Shown: positions 12,076 through 27,312, counted from the first letter of the stretch. The stretch is 64,000 nt of DNA from Paracoccus liaowanqingii (GCF_004683865.2 NZ_CP038439.1:2482001-2546000); one strand, 5' to 3'. Notes: generated from the sequence alone by a model not told the origin. Numbers and translations: made by a program.

Positions 12076-12822
12076 TTACGCCGCGGGAATGCCGCGTGCC
12101 CTGCATTCGCGCAAGGTGTCTTCCGTTTCCATCACCCGCAATCCCATCGGCTTGTCGTCCGACAGAAGGAAGGCCGCGCCGATCAGCAGCTTGCCGTTCC
12201 GCTCGGCCTGCAGCGTCCGGATGTGCCGTCCATAGGGGTTGCCATTGTCCCTGGCCCAACCGGCCAATGCGCAGGTGGCATACGAAAACGCGATATCCGC
12301 GTCCACCCCCTGCCGCAGATTGGCCGTCACCTCGACCAGATCGGCCCCGGCCCCGCGGTTGAGCGCGTCGACCTTGACCGCCAGGAAGACCTGCGGGTCG
12401 ATCTCGACCCCCTCGGGCAGCGTGGGCAGCGCGGGCTGGGTCCGGGCCGCGAAAGCCTCCAGCGCCTCTTCCTGCGCGGTCTTGCGGCGCGGCAGGTTCG
12501 GCGCGACCAGCCCGCCGAAATCCATGTCCAGGTTGGCGTTCAGCGCGGCCAGATCGGCCTCGCTGACCTCGAAGGCGTCACGGCCGCCGGCGCTGTCCAG
12601 ATCCAGCGTGGTGACCGATCCGTCCTCTTCCAGAATCAGGATCTCGGCCGATTGGGTCGAGATCCGCGCCCGGCTCAGGACGCCCGCCCCCGCCGTGCCC
12701 GGCATCTGCGCCACGGGCGCGGCACTGGGGCGATCACCGCCCGAGGTTCCGGCAAAGCAGCCCGACAGGGCCAGGACGGTGCCTAGCAGGGCCGCGGAAC
12801 GAAATCGGATCGGTGTGGGCAT
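12076..12822 (-). CDS. Predicted lipoprotein of unknown function within the nuo operon
   Basis: I do not recognise a family. The 248-residue product begins with a basic n-region and a hydrophobic stretch ending in a lipobox (LALSGC, Cys near residue 22), so it is probably a lipoprotein on the periplasmic side. The mature part is rich in Ala, Asp and Glu and has a predicted mixed fold after about residue 50, with two cysteines (YATCAL and TLRECR) near the C-terminus that could form a disulfide. It lies 4 bp after nuoG and 18 bp before nuoH, so it is co-transcribed with complex I. The position corresponds to one of the unassigned frames of the Paracoccus nqo cluster. Function unknown. Confidence 0.85.
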   Translation of the reverse strand: MPTPIRFRSAALLGTVLALSGCFAGTSGGDRPSAAPVAQMPGTAGAGVLSRARISTQSAEILILEEDGSVTTLDLDSAGGRDAFEVSEADLAALNANLDMDFGGLVAPNLPRRKTAQEEALEAFAARTQPALPTLPEGVEIDPQVFLAVKVDALNRGAGADLVEVTANLRQGVDADIAFSYATCALAGWARDNGNPYGRHIRTLQAERNGKLLIGAAFLLSDDKPMGLRVMETEDTLRECRARGIPAA

Positions 12823-12826
12823 CGGC

Positions 12827-14839
12827 TTACTCCGCAGCCAGGGCAGGCGCCTGACGCGCCGCAGCCATCCGGGACAGCTCGCCCATCAGGGGCGAGCAAC
12901 GGGCGATCGGGTTGGTCAGGTAGAAGTCCTTGACCGGGTTGACGAAGCTGGCGCGGCCCAGGTCGCCCTTGGGCAGGGGCTGCCACTCGGTCTCCGCGAT
13001 CTGGTCCAGGCGGCCCAGATGCGGCACCGCCTCGATCAGCTTGCGGCGCAGCTGCGCGATGCTGTCCCAGGGCAGGGTCCGGTTCAGCTCGCCCGACAGC
13101 GCGCGCAGGATGGCCCAGTTCTCCTTGGCCTCGCCGGGCGCGAAGTTCGCGCGCAGTGCCAGCTGGGGACGGCCCTCGGTGTTCACGAAAAGGCCCATCT
13201 CCTCGGTATAGCAGGCGGCGGGCAGGATGATGTCGGCCCGGTGGGCGCCGCGATCGCCGTGGCTGCCCTGATAGATGACGATCGGACCGGCGGCGATGTC
13301 GACCTCGTCGGCGCCCAGGTTGAAGATCACCTGCGCCCCCTCGATGGCCGCCGGCAGCCCGCCACGGGTCACCGCGCCCACGTCCATGGCGCCCACGCGC
13401 CCGGCCGCCCCGTGCAGGACCAGCAGACCGCAGTTCCCGGCCTCGGCCAAGGCCATCGCATGGCCCAGCACCGCCGCGCCATCGGCCTCGCGCAGCGCGC
13501 CCTGCCCCACGATGATCAGGCCCCGCTCGTCGCTGGCCTCGATGCCGCCCAGAAGCGTGGTCAGCGCCGCGCGGTCCGTGCCCAGATGGTCATAGTCGAA
13601 GGTCAGGTCCACCGCCGGGCCGATCAGCGACACCTGCGCGCCCTGCGTCCAGGCGCGGCGGATGCGGGCGTTCAGCACCGGCGCCTCGTCGCGCGGGTTG
13701 GTCCCGATCAGGATGATCCGCGAGGCCGTGTCGATATCGGCGATGGCCGCATTGCCCAGATAGGCGCTGCGGTTGCCCTCGGGCAGCTTCACGCCGTCGG
13801 TGCGGCATTCGACCGACCCGCCCAGACCCTCGATCAGGGTCTTCAGGCTGAACGCCGCCTCGACCGAGGCCAGATCGCCGACGAGGCCCGCGACCTTCTT
13901 GCCGCTCATCGCGTGGGCGGCGGCGGCCAGCGCCTCGGGCCAGGTGGAGGGGCGCAGCCGCCCCCCCTCGCGCAGATAGGGCTGGTCCAGCCGCTGGCGG
14001 CGCAGCCCGTCCCAGACGAAGCGGGTCTTGTCGCTGATCCACTCCTCGTTCACGCCGTCATGGTTGCGCGGCAGGATGCGCATGACTTCGCGCCCCTTGG
14101 TGTCCACGCGGATCGCGCTGCCCAGCGCGTCCATGACGTCGATGGTCTCGGTCTTTGACAGCTCCCACGGGCGGGCCTTGAAGGAATAGGGCTTGCTGAC
14201 CAGCGCCCCCACCGGGCACAGGTCGATGATGTTGCCCTGCAGGTTCGAGGCCAGCGTCTCGTTCAGATAGCTGGTGATCTCGCTGTCCTCGCCCCGGCCG
14301 GTCTGGCCCATCTGGCTGATGCCGGCCACTTCCGAAGTGAAGCGCACGCAGCGGGTGCAGCTGATGCAGCGGGTCATGTGGGTGGCGACCAGCGGGCCCA
14401 GATTCAGCTCCTCCGAGGCGCGCTTGGGCTCGCGATAGCGGCTGAAATCGACGCCATACGCCATCGCCTGGTCCTGCAGGTCGCATTCGCCGCCCTGATC
14501 GCAGATCGGGCAATCCAGCGGATGGTTGATCAGCAGGAACTCCATCACGCCCTCGCGGGCCTTCTTGACCATCGGGCTGTTGGTGCGGATCTCGGAGGGC
14601 GCGCCCTCGGGCCCCGGGCGCAGGTCCTTGACCTGCATCGCGCAGGAGGCGGCGGGCTTGGGCGGGCCGCCCACGACCTCGACCAGGCACATCCGGCAGT
14701 TGCCCGCGATGGACAGACGCTCGTGATAGCAGAAGCGCGGGATCTCGATCCCGGCCTGCTCGCAGGCCTGGATCAGCGTCAGGTTGGGATCGACCGCGAT
14801 CTCGGTCCCGTCGATCTTGATTGTCCGCAGCTCTGCCAT
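12827..14839 (-). CDS. nuoG: NADH-quinone oxidoreductase subunit G
   Basis: Large iron-sulfur subunit of the NADH-oxidising module (Nqo3), 670 residues. The N-terminal 2Fe-2S domain has [19 protein letters not shown]. Then come [19 protein letters not shown], with the His-ligated N5 cluster, and [14 protein letters not shown] with LCPVGAL for N4. The rest is a molybdopterin-oxidoreductase-like domain that has lost its cofactor role. The start at ATG 14839 ([11 protein letters not shown]) has a GGAACGGATC leader; a longer in-frame start seven codons upstream has less support. It lies 10 bp after the DUF5333 gene. Confidence 0.97.
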   Translation of the reverse strand: MAELRTIKIDGTEIAVDPNLTLIQACEQAGIEIPRFCYHERLSIAGNCRMCLVEVVGGPPKPAASCAMQVKDLRPGPEGAPSEIRTNSPMVKKAREGVMEFLLINHPLDCPICDQGGECDLQDQAMAYGVDFSRYREPKRASEELNLGPLVATHMTRCISCTRCVRFTSEVAGISQMGQTGRGEDSEITSYLNETLASNLQGNIIDLCPVGALVSKPYSFKARPWELSKTETIDVMDALGSAIRVDTKGREVMRILPRNHDGVNEEWISDKTRFVWDGLRRQRLDQPYLREGGRLRPSTWPEALAAAAHAMSGKKVAGLVGDLASVEAAFSLKTLIEGLGGSVECRTDGVKLPEGNRSAYLGNAAIADIDTASRIILIGTNPRDEAPVLNARIRRAWTQGAQVSLIGPAVDLTFDYDHLGTDRAALTTLLGGIEASDERGLIIVGQGALREADGAAVLGHAMALAEAGNCGLLVLHGAAGRVGAMDVGAVTRGGLPAAIEGAQVIFNLGADEVDIAAGPIVIYQGSHGDRGAHRADIILPAACYTEEMGLFVNTEGRPQLALRANFAPGEAKENWAILRALSGELNRTLPWDSIAQLRRKLIEAVPHLGRLDQIAETEWQPLPKGDLGRASFVNPVKDFYLTNPIARCSPLMGELSRMAAARQAPALAAE

Positions 14840-14849
14840 GATCCGTTCC

Positions 14850-15245
14850 TTACCTGGCACTCAGCAACGATCCGGCGACCGTCTGCTGTGCGATTTCGTC
14901 CCGCCCGAGGCGGCAGAATGTCTGCGGATCGCCGTTCACGACGCCGCGTTCGACCATATAGCGGTCGGCCTGCGCATAGATGCGCTGCCGATCGGGGCGG
15001 CTGTCCAGAAACGCGTCGATCTGCGCCTCGGAATAGCCCTTGTCGCGGGCATAGCGCTTCAGCGCCCGCGCCTCGCTGAAGGCCCGCACCAACCGCGCGT
15101 CGATCGAGGGGCAGCCGCGACGGACCAGATCGGCCACGCGGGCCTGCACCAGGCGGTCGTTGACGTAAGGCTCGGACGACAGGGGCTCCAGCGCGGCGGC
15201 GGGCGTGGCGGCCAGCAGAAGGGCGGCGATCAGGGGGCGAAACAT
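14850..15245 (-). CDS. DUF5333 family protein, exported, between nuoF and nuoG
   Basis: A 131-residue protein with an N-terminal signal peptide ([20 protein letters not shown]). Its mature part is helical and has two cysteines, in [10 protein letters not shown] and [10 protein letters not shown]. It matches, from memory, the DUF5333 family found in Rhodobacteraceae nuo operons. It sits 101 bp downstream of nuoF and 10 bp upstream of nuoG. An exported protein here cannot bind the cytoplasmic NADH module directly, so its role in complex I biology is unclear. Function unknown. Confidence 0.85.
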   Translation of the reverse strand: MFRPLIAALLLAATPAAALEPLSSEPYVNDRLVQARVADLVRRGCPSIDARLVRAFSEARALKRYARDKGYSEAQIDAFLDSRPDRQRIYAQADRYMVERGVVNGDPQTFCRLGRDEIAQQTVAGSLLSAR

Positions 15246-15346
15246 GGCACGATCCTTCGGGTGATGACGTGTCTCCACATAAGCACCCGCCGGGCGCTTT
15301 GCCCGACACGAGCCCGTGCGGGCCCCGTGATATGCCGCCCCTGCGA

Positions 15347-16645
<1,299 letters not shown>

Positions 16646-16666
16646 TCAAATCCTCTATTCCCGGCG

Positions 16667-16876
16667 TCACGCATTCCTGCGCCGCCAGATACGCCAGGTC
16701 ACGATCAGCGACCAGACAAAAGCGCCGATGGCGGCAAGGTCGGCCAGATAGGCCCACTCCGCCGCCCAGCCATATTCCCGCCCGATCGCCTGCACCGCAA
16801 GCCAGCCCAGCATGGCGACGGCGATCACGATCGCCACCAGCCGCATCTGCCGGGCATCGCGGTCGGGCGCGGCCAT
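16667..16876 (-). CDS. DUF5337 small membrane protein between nuoE and nuoF
   Basis: A 69-residue protein with a polar start (MAAPDRDARQ), two predicted membrane helices (LVAIVIAVAMLGWLAVQAI and LADLAAIGAFVWSLIVTWRI) and a basic end (WRRRNA). It matches, from memory, the DUF5337 family found at this place in Rhodobacteraceae nuo operons. The 115 bp before it, after nuoE, carry no convincing gene. A role as a small accessory subunit or assembly factor of complex I is possible but not shown by the sequence. Confidence 0.82.
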   Translation of the reverse strand: MAAPDRDARQMRLVAIVIAVAMLGWLAVQAIGREYGWAAEWAYLADLAAIGAFVWSLIVTWRIWRRRNA

Positions 16877-16991
16877 CACGCGGACCTGCGGCGGGGCTGC
16901 CGGCGCGGGGGTCGCGCGGCGCCTGCTGCGGTCGGTCTGCACAAGCCTTGCATCGCGGCGATCCCCTTCTGCATCAGCACTGTCGTCTCGG

Positions 16992-17903
16992 TCAGTCCTT
17001 GCCCGAGCCCTTGACGGCATCGGTCTCGTCCGCCCGCACATTCGCGGGCTCGCGCTTGGACACGGGGCGCGCGGCGGAACTGGCCTGCGCCTCCTGCTCG
17101 GTCGCGCCGGTCGCGTCGGCCGGCGCACCCTCGGCGGGGCGCGGCTCGATCTCGGGGGCGCTGTCGATGCCGGTCTGGTCGTCGATCGCCGCCTCCGGGT
17201 TGCGCCGCCACTTGGTCAGGATCGGCACCTCGGTCCCGTCGATGCGCTTGAGCGTCTCGCCGATCTCGGTGGCCAGCGCGACGCTGGCATTCGCCGACTC
17301 GAACCCCTGGGCCTCCGTCAGGCTGGTCAGCCCGGTCGCGGGCTCCGAGGCGAAGCGTCCCGACTGCGAGCCGGGCACCGGAACCTCGCCCGCCGACATG
17401 CGGTCGATCAGCGATTCCAGGGTCTCGGCGGTCAGGTCCTCGTAGTAGTCCTTGCCGATCTGGGCCATCGGCGCATTGGCGCAGGCGCCCAGGCACTCGA
17501 CCTCTTCCCAGCTGAACTTGCCGTCCGCCGACAGGGTGTGCGGGGTCGGCGCGATCCTGCGCTTGCAGACCGCGACCAGATCCTCGGCTCCGCAGATCAT
17601 GCAGGTCGTCGTCCCGCAGATCTGGATGTTCGCCACGCGGCCCACCGGCTGCAGCTGGAACATGAAGTAGAAGGTCGCCACCTCCAGCGCCCGGATATAG
17701 GCCATGCCCAGCAGGCTGGCGCAATATTCGATGGCGGGGCGGGACAGCCAGCCCTCCTGCTCCTGCGCGCGCCACAGGATCGGGATGATCGCCGATTGCT
17801 GGCGGCCCTCGGGATACTTGGTCATCTGCGCCCGCGCCCAGTCCAGGTTGGCGGGCGTGAAGGCAAAGCTGTCCGGCTGGACGGGGTGCAAGCGGCGCAG
17901 CAT
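16992..17903 (-). CDS. nuoE: NADH-quinone oxidoreductase subunit E with long C-terminal tail
   Basis: Thioredoxin-like 2Fe-2S subunit (Nqo2) that carries cluster N1a in the NADH module. The ligands are Cys96 and Cys101 (CGTTTC) and Cys137 and Cys141 (CLGAC). The conserved core ends near residue 170. After it, about 130 residues are low in hydrophobics and rich in Ala, Glu, Pro and Ser (for example [20 protein letters not shown]). E. coli NuoE has about 166 residues and Paracoccus Nqo2 about 239, so this 303-residue form is long. The start ATG 17903 shares one base with the nuoD stop (TGATG), which excludes the longer upstream reading. Confidence 0.96.
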   Translation of the reverse strand: MLRRLHPVQPDSFAFTPANLDWARAQMTKYPEGRQQSAIIPILWRAQEQEGWLSRPAIEYCASLLGMAYIRALEVATFYFMFQLQPVGRVANIQICGTTTCMICGAEDLVAVCKRRIAPTPHTLSADGKFSWEEVECLGACANAPMAQIGKDYYEDLTAETLESLIDRMSAGEVPVPGSQSGRFASEPATGLTSLTEAQGFESANASVALATEIGETLKRIDGTEVPILTKWRRNPEAAIDDQTGIDSAPEIEPRPAEGAPADATGATEQEAQASSAARPVSKREPANVRADETDAVKGSGKD

Positions 17904-19141
17904 CAGCGGTCGACCTCTCCGAAAACGATATCCTGGGTGGCGATCAGCGCGGGCACGTCGGCCAGCAGATGGCCGCGGGCCATCCAGTCCATCGCCTGCA
18001 GATGCAGATAGCCCGGCGCGCGGAGTTTCGCGCGATAGGGCTTGTTGGTGCCGTCGCTGACCAGATAGACGCCGAATTCGCCCTTGGGCGCCTCGACGGC
18101 GGCATAGACTTCGCCCGCCGGAACGCGGAAGCCCTCGGTATACAGCTTGAAATGGTGGATCAGGCTTTCCATGTCGCGCTTCATGTCGGCGCGCTTGGGC
18201 GGCGTCATCTTGCCCCGGGCCATCACGTCGCCCGGCCCCTCGGCCCGCAGCTTGGCGATCGCCTGCAGCATGATGCTGGTCGATTCGCGCATCTCCTGCA
18301 TCCGGCACAGGAAGCGGTCATAGCAGTCGCCATTCGTGCCGACCGGGATCTTGAAGTCGAATTCGTCATAGCATTCATAGGGCTGGCTGCGGCGCAGGTC
18401 CCAGGCCATGCCCGATCCGCGCACCATCACGCCCGAGAAGCCCCAGTCCAGCGCCTGCTGTTCGCTGACGATGCCGATATCGACCAGCCGCTGCTTGAAG
18501 ATGCGGTTCTCGGTCAAGAGCGTGTCCAGATCGTCCAGCACCTTGGGGAAGCGGCCGCACCATTCCTCCATGTCGTCCAGCAGGTCCGGGGTCAGGTCCT
18601 GATGGACGCCGCCGGGCCGGAAATAGGCCGCGTGCAGCCGCGCGCCCGAGGCGCGTTCATAGAAGATCATCAGATCCTCGCGCGCCTCGAATCCCCACAG
18701 CGGCGGGGTCAGCGCGCCCACGTCCAGCGCGCCGGTGGTCAGGCCCAGCAGGTGGTTCAGGATCCGCCCCACCTCGCAGAACAGCACCCGGATCAGGCTG
18801 GCGCGGCGCGGCACGGGCGTGCCGGTCAGCCGCTCGATCGCCAGGCACCAGGCATGTTCCTGGTTCATGGGCGAGACGTAGTCCAGCCGGTCGAAATAGG
18901 GCAGGTTCTGCAGATAGGTGCGGCTTTCCATCAGCTTCTCGGTGCCGCGATGCAGCAGCCCGATATGCGGGTCGGCGCGTTCGACGATCTCGCCGTCCAG
19001 CTCCAGCACCAGGCGCAGCACGCCGTGCGCGGCCGGGTGCTGGGGACCGAAGTTGATGTTGAAGTTGCGGATGCGCTGCTCGCCGGTCAGCAGATCCTCG
19101 CTGCCGTCGTCGTACTGGTTGTTCCGGATATCGCCGTCCAT
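17903..19141 (-). CDS. nuoD: NADH-quinone oxidoreductase subunit D
   Basis: 49-kDa subunit of complex I (Nqo4), related to NiFe-hydrogenase large subunits, forming the quinone site with NuoB. Landmarks are [15 protein letters not shown], whose His is at the quinone head-group site, [17 protein letters not shown], and [12 protein letters not shown]. Two adjacent ATG codons (19144 and 19141) can start it; the second gives 412 residues, equal to Paracoccus Nqo4. The start overlaps the nuoC stop and the end overlaps the nuoE start, a tightly coupled run. Confidence 0.97.
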   Translation of the reverse strand: MDGDIRNNQYDDGSEDLLTGEQRIRNFNINFGPQHPAAHGVLRLVLELDGEIVERADPHIGLLHRGTEKLMESRTYLQNLPYFDRLDYVSPMNQEHAWCLAIERLTGTPVPRRASLIRVLFCEVGRILNHLLGLTTGALDVGALTPPLWGFEAREDLMIFYERASGARLHAAYFRPGGVHQDLTPDLLDDMEEWCGRFPKVLDDLDTLLTENRIFKQRLVDIGIVSEQQALDWGFSGVMVRGSGMAWDLRRSQPYECYDEFDFKIPVGTNGDCYDRFLCRMQEMRESTSIMLQAIAKLRAEGPGDVMARGKMTPPKRADMKRDMESLIHHFKLYTEGFRVPAGEVYAAVEAPKGEFGVYLVSDGTNKPYRAKLRAPGYLHLQAMDWMARGHLLADVPALIATQDIVFGEVDR

Positions 19142-19761
19142 CATTTCGCGGCCCCCTTTTCGTCGCCCGGCAGGGCGTATTGCACGCCCTCCCACGGGGA
19201 CAGGAAATCGAACTGCCGGTATTCCTGCGTCAGCCGCACCGGCTCGTAGATCACGCGCTTCTCGGCCTCGTCATAGCGGACCTCGACATAGCCGGTGGTC
19301 GGGAAGTCCTTGCGCAGCGGATGGCCCGAGAAGCCGTAATCCGTCAGGATGCGCCGCATGTCGGGATGCCCGGTGAACAGGATCCCGAACATGTCGAAGA
19401 TCTCGCGCTCGAACCAGTTGGCGCAGGGATGGATGCCGGTCAGCGTCGGCAGCATCTCGTCCTCGCGGATGGCCACCTTCACGCGGATGCGGTGGTTCTG
19501 GTACATCGACAGGAAATGCCACACCACGTCGAAGCGCTGCTGGCGCGACGGGTGATCGACCGCGGTGATGTCGACCAGCGTGGAAAAGCGGCAGGAACTG
19601 TCGCTGCGCAGGAAGTCGATCAGGTCCAGCACGCCGCTGGCCGTGGCGGTGACCGTCAGCTCTCCGAACGAGACCGAGGTGCCCACGACCTCGTTGGGGC
19701 GGCGCAGCCTGATGTGCTCGCCCAGCTGGTCCATCGCGTCGATGTCTTGATACTGCGCCAT
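19141..19761 (-). CDS. nuoC: NADH-quinone oxidoreductase subunit C
   Basis: 30-kDa subunit of the peripheral arm (Nqo5), 206 residues, separate from NuoD as in most alphaproteobacteria. The family signature is [20 protein letters not shown], followed by [20 protein letters not shown] and [13 protein letters not shown]. The ATG at 19761 is preceded by AGGTGACC. A GTG two codons upstream (19767) is an alternative and would overlap the nuoB stop. Confidence 0.97.
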   Translation of the reverse strand: MAQYQDIDAMDQLGEHIRLRRPNEVVGTSVSFGELTVTATASGVLDLIDFLRSDSSCRFSTLVDITAVDHPSRQQRFDVVWHFLSMYQNHRIRVKVAIREDEMLPTLTGIHPCANWFEREIFDMFGILFTGHPDMRRILTDYGFSGHPLRKDFPTTGYVEVRYDEAEKRVIYEPVRLTQEYRQFDFLSPWEGVQYALPGDEKGAAK

Positions 19762-19763
19762 GG

Positions 19764-20653
<890 letters not shown>

Positions 20654-20716
20654 GGGCGGTGATCCCCTTGTCGGTCGCGGGATCATGGCTGCCCCGCGAC
20701 GGGTTGGCTGAGTGCG

Positions 20717-20745
20717 GGTTTAGACCCGGCGGGGGCCGGGGTCAA
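20717..20745 (-). promoter_or_regulatory. Predicted promoter of the nuo operon
   Basis: On the minus strand, TTGACC (20745-20740) and TAAACC (20722-20717) are spaced by exactly 17 bp, about 65 bp before the nuoA start. The spacer contains the GC palindrome CCGGC/GCCGG. This is the only good sigma-70-like pair in the 187 bp between pyc and nuoA. Confidence 0.5.
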
Positions 20746-20840
20746 CGGGCGCAGGGCCGCAGGGGCGCGGCGAATTGCGCCGGATTGTCCGCAAGCCACA
20801 GGCCGGGGCAGAGGGTCCCCCCCTGCCCCCTGCCCTCGGG

Positions 20841-23800
20841 TCAGCCGATCTCGACCAGCAGGTCCTTGGCGTCGATCTGCTGGCCCGGGCTCACATGCAG
20901 CGCGGTGATGGTGCCGTCGCGGTCGGCATGCAGGCCGGTCTCCATCTTCATCGCCTCGATGGTCAACAGCAGGTCGCCCTGCGCCACCGCCTGCCCCGCC
21001 GTCACGCCCACCGAGGCCACGACCCCCGGCATCGGCGCGCCGACATGGCCCGCATTGGCCGGATCCGCCTTGGGCCGCGCCGCCGAGGTGCCGGTCGCCT
21101 TGCGGTTGGGGACCCGCACCTGGCGCGGCTGGCCGTTCAGCTCGAAGAAGACCTTCATCTCGCCCTTCTCGTCGGTCTCGCCCAGGGTCAGAAGCCGGAT
21201 CTCCAGCGTCTTGCCCGGGTCGATCTCGACGCTGATCTCGTCGCCCGGCTCCATGCCATAGAAGAAGCTGCGGGTGGGCAGGGTGCGGACCGGGCCATAG
21301 GTCTCGTGGCGTGCCATGTAGTCGGTGAAAACCTTGGGATACATCAGGTATCCGTTCAGATCCTCGTCGTCGATCGCCTTGCCGTCCAGCTCCTCGGACA
21401 GCTTGGCGCGGACCTCCTCCAGATCCACCGGCTCCAGATGCGCGCCGGGGCGGTCGGTGATCGGGGCCTCGCCCTTCAGCACCTTGTCCTGGATCGCCTG
21501 CGGCCAGCCGCCCGGAGGCTGGCCCAGATTGCCGCGCATCATGTCCACGACCGAATCCGGGAAGGACATGTCGCGGTCGGGGTTCATGACATCCTCGGGC
21601 GTCAGGTTCTGCGACACCATCATCAGCGCCATGTCCCCCACCACCTTCGACGACGGCGTGACCTTGACGATATCGCCGAACATGCGGTTCACGTCGGCAT
21701 AGGCCTGCGCGACCTCGTGCCAGCGATCCTCCAGCCCCATGCTGCGCGCCTGCGATTTCAGGTTGGTGAACTGCCCGCCCGGCATCTCGTGCAGATAGAC
21801 CTCCGAGGCCGGCGACTGCAGCCCCGATTCGAAGGCGGCATAGCTTTCGCGCACCCGCTCCCAATAGTTGCTGATCGCGCGCACCGCGCCGATATCCAGC
21901 CCCGTGTCGCGCTCGGTCTGCGCCAGCGCCTCGACGACGCTGCCCAGCGTCGGCTGGCTGGTGTTGCCCGACAGCGCATCCATCGCGCAATCGACCGCAT
22001 CGACGCCCGCATCCGCCGCGGCCAGGATCGTCGCCCCGCCCATGCCCGAGGTGTCATGGGTGTGGAAATGGATGGGCAGGCCCACCTCCTCCTTCAGCGC
22101 CTTGATCAGGATACGGGCGGCGGGCGGCTTCAAGAGCCCCGCCATGTCCTTCAGCCCCAGCACATGCGCACCCGCGGCCTTCAGGTCCTGCGCGGTCTTC
22201 ACATAGTATTTGAGGTCGTACTTGGCCCGGTCGGGGTCCAGCATGTTGCCGGTATAGCAGACCGTGCCCTCGCAGATCTTGCCCGATTCGATCACCGCAT
22301 CCATGGCGACGCGCATGTTCTCGACCCAGTTCAGGCTGTCGAAGACGCGGAACACGTCCACCCCCGTCTCGGCCGCCTGCTTCACGAAGAACTGCACCAC
22401 GTTGTCGGGATAGTTGGTATAGCCGACCCCGTTCGACGCGCGCAGCAGCATCTGCGTCATCAGGTTCGGCATCTTGGCGCGGATGTCGCGCAGCCGCTGC
22501 CACGGGCATTCCTGCAGGAACCGATAGGCGACATCAAAAGTCGCGCCACCCCAGCATTCCACCGAGAACAGCTGCGGCAGGTTGGCGGCATAGCTGGGCG
22601 CCACGCGGATCATGTCGATGGACCGCATCCGGGTGGCCAGCAGCGACTGGTGGCCGTCGCGCATGGTCGTGTCGGTGATCAGCAGCTGCGTCTGCGCCGC
22701 CATCCAGTCGGCCACCGCCTGCGCGCCCTGGTCCTCCAGCATCTGCCGCGTGCCCGGCGCGGGCGCGCCCTTGGGGGCCGGAGGGATCGGCGCGCGCGCC
22801 TGCGCGGGCGGCAGCGGGCGCCCCGCCGTCTCGGGGTGACCGTTCACGCTGATATCGGCCAGATAGGTCAGGATGCGCGTCGCCCGGTCCTGCCGCTTGG
22901 CAAAGGTGAACAGGTCGTCCGTCGTGTCGATGAACTTCGTCGTATAGGTGTCGTCCAGGAAGACCGGATGCTTCAGCAGGTTGATGACGAAGTCGATATT
23001 CGTGCTGACCCCCCGCACGCGGAACTCGCGCAGCGCCCGGTCCATGCGCTTGATCGCCTGATCGGGCGTCTGCGCCCAGGCTGTCACCTTGACCAGCAGC
23101 GAATCATAGTAGCGCGTGATGACGCCGCCCGAATAGGCCGTGCCGCCGTCCAGGCGGATGCCCATGCCGGTGGCGCTGCGATAGGCGGTGATGCGGCCGT
23201 AATCGGGGATGAAGTTGTTCTGCGGATCCTCGGTCGTGACCCGGCATTGCAGCGCATGGCCCGACAGGGTGATGTCGGCCTGCGCGGCATGCCCCGTGGC
23301 CTCGGCCAGGGTCGCGCCCTCGGCGATCTTGATCTGGGACTGCACGATGTCGATGCCGGTGACCTCCTCGGTCACGGTATGCTCGACCTGAACGCGGGGG
23401 TTCACCTCGATGAAGTAGAACTGCTGGTTGTCCATATCCATCAGGAACTCGACGGTCCCGGCATTCTGGTATCCGACCGCCTGGCCAATCTTCAGCGCCA
23501 GCGCGCAGACCTCGGCCCGCTGGTCTTCGCTCAGATAGGGGGCGGGGGCGCGCTCGACGACCTTCTGGTTGCGGCGCTGCACGGTGCAGTCGCGTTCATA
23601 GAGATGATAGAGCCCGCCATGCGTGTCGCCCAGCAGCTGCACCTCGACATGGCGGGCGCGCAGGATCATCTTCTCCAGATAGCCCTCGCCATTGCCGAAG
23701 GCCGCCTCGGCCTCGCGGCGCCCCTCGCGGACCTTCTCGATCAGCTCCTCGGGGTTGTTGATGGGCCGCATGCCGCGCCCGCCGCCGCCCCAGCTGGCCT

Positions 23801-24275
23801 TCAGCATCAGCGGATAGCCGACCTCGGCGGCCTCAGCCTTGATGGCGTCGAAATCCTCGCCCAGCACCTCGGTCGCGGGGATGACCGGCACGCCCGCCTT
23901 GATCGCCACGCGCCGGGCGCTGGCCTTGTCGCCCAACGCGCGCATGGTGTCGGCGCGCGGGCCGATGAAGGTGATTCCGGCCTCGACGCAGGCATCCACG
24001 AAATCGGGGTTCTCGGACAGCAGCCCGTATCCCGGATGGATCGCATCGGCGCCCGCCAGCTTGGCCACGCGGATGATCTCGGGGATGGACAGATAGGCCG
24101 CGACCGGGCCCAGCCCCTCGCCGATGCGATAGGCCTCGTCGGCCTTGAAGCGGTGCAGGCCCAGCTTGTCTTCCTCGGCATAGACGGCGACCGTCTTCTT
24201 GCCCAGCTCGTTGGCCGCGCGCATGACGCGGATGGCGATCTCGCCCCGGTTCGCGATAAGAATTTTCTTGAACAT
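20841..24275 (-). CDS. pyc: Pyruvate carboxylase
   Basis: Single-chain, biotin-dependent enzyme making oxaloacetate from pyruvate and bicarbonate with ATP, an anaplerotic step. The 1144 residues are the usual length. From the N-terminus: the biotin carboxylase domain (ILIANRGEIAIRVMRAANELG; ATP-grasp GGGGRGMRPI; FIEVNPRVQVEHTVTEEVTG), the carboxyltransferase barrel beginning LITDTTMRDGHQSLLATR, the PYC/OADA domain, and a biotinyl domain with LTIEAMKMETG near the C-terminus whose lysine is biotinylated. birA in this window can supply that modification. It is transcribed divergently from uvrA and lies upstream of nuoA on the same strand. Confidence 0.98.
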   Translation of the reverse strand: MFKKILIANRGEIAIRVMRAANELGKKTVAVYAEEDKLGLHRFKADEAYRIGEGLGPVAAYLSIPEIIRVAKLAGADAIHPGYGLLSENPDFVDACVEAGITFIGPRADTMRALGDKASARRVAIKAGVPVIPATEVLGEDFDAIKAEAAEVGYPLMLKASWGGGGRGMRPINNPEELIEKVREGRREAEAAFGNGEGYLEKMILRARHVEVQLLGDTHGGLYHLYERDCTVQRRNQKVVERAPAPYLSEDQRAEVCALALKIGQAVGYQNAGTVEFLMDMDNQQFYFIEVNPRVQVEHTVTEEVTGIDIVQSQIKIAEGATLAEATGHAAQADITLSGHALQCRVTTEDPQNNFIPDYGRITAYRSATGMGIRLDGGTAYSGGVITRYYDSLLVKVTAWAQTPDQAIKRMDRALREFRVRGVSTNIDFVINLLKHPVFLDDTYTTKFIDTTDDLFTFAKRQDRATRILTYLADISVNGHPETAGRPLPPAQARAPIPPAPKGAPAPGTRQMLEDQGAQAVADWMAAQTQLLITDTTMRDGHQSLLATRMRSIDMIRVAPSYAANLPQLFSVECWGGATFDVAYRFLQECPWQRLRDIRAKMPNLMTQMLLRASNGVGYTNYPDNVVQFFVKQAAETGVDVFRVFDSLNWVENMRVAMDAVIESGKICEGTVCYTGNMLDPDRAKYDLKYYVKTAQDLKAAGAHVLGLKDMAGLLKPPAARILIKALKEEVGLPIHFHTHDTSGMGGATILAAADAGVDAVDCAMDALSGNTSQPTLGSVVEALAQTERDTGLDIGAVRAISNYWERVRESYAAFESGLQSPASEVYLHEMPGGQFTNLKSQARSMGLEDRWHEVAQAYADVNRMFGDIVKVTPSSKVVGDMALMMVSQNLTPEDVMNPDRDMSFPDSVVDMMRGNLGQPPGGWPQAIQDKVLKGEAPITDRPGAHLEPVDLEEVRAKLSEELDGKAIDDEDLNGYLMYPKVFTDYMARHETYGPVRTLPTRSFFYGMEPGDEISVEIDPGKTLEIRLLTLGETDEKGEMKVFFELNGQPRQVRVPNRKATGTSAARPKADPANAGHVGAPMPGVVASVGVTAGQAVAQGDLLLTIEAMKMETGLHADRDGTITALHVSPGQQIDAKDLLVEIG

Positions 24276-24304
24276 GGCGCGGGCCCCCTATGACTGATTG
24301 CCGC

Positions 24305-24332
24305 ATCCTATCCGTGCCGCAGTGCAGCGCAA
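24305..24332 (-). promoter_or_regulatory. Predicted pyc promoter
   Basis: TTGCGC (24332-24327) and TAGGAT (24310-24305) on the minus strand are separated by 16 bp and end 30 bp before the pyc ATG. The pattern is plausible for an alphaproteobacterial housekeeping promoter but is not distinctive. Confidence 0.35.
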
Positions 24333-24373
24333 GTGTCCGTGAACAGCCGCGACCTTGGGTGCAGACTCGCCAT

Positions 24374-24399
24374 GTTCCACTTATGTTCACAAATGGAAC
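24374..24399. promoter_or_regulatory. LexA (SOS) operator of uvrA, three half-sites
   Basis: GTTC (24374-24377), GTTC (24385-24388) and GAAC (24396-24399) are each separated by 7 bp. The first two form the direct repeat GTTC-N7-GTTC known as the alphaproteobacterial LexA box. The third adds an inverted half-site in the same helical phase. The array lies just upstream of a likely -35 element and about 50-75 bp before the uvrA ATG, as expected for SOS repression of uvrA. Confidence 0.85.
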
Positions 24400-24427
24400 T
24401 TGCTTTTCGCCCAAGCGTCCCTATCTG
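24400..24427 (+). promoter_or_regulatory. Predicted uvrA promoter
   Basis: TTGCTT (24400-24405) and TATCTG (24422-24427) are 16 bp apart. The -35 element abuts the LexA operator, so bound LexA would block polymerase. Confidence 0.4.
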
Positions 24428-24450
24428 TGGCAGCGGTCAAAGGGGCACGC

Positions 24451-27312
<2,862 letters not shown>

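Noticed and set aside
16876..16974. Possible 32-codon ORF between nuoE and DUF5337 whose stop overlaps the DUF5337 start
   Set aside because: Arg/Pro/Ala-rich with no recognisable feature and only a plausible overlap as support. It might couple translation, but evidence is too weak to call a gene.
20724..20744. GC palindrome considered as a pyc terminator
   Set aside because: No T-run on the minus strand, and it coincides with the spacer of the better-supported nuo promoter.
20775..24293. 1172-codon frame antisense to pyc
   Set aside because: Shadow of the pyruvate carboxylase gene; no motif, and pyc is complete with all catalytic motifs.
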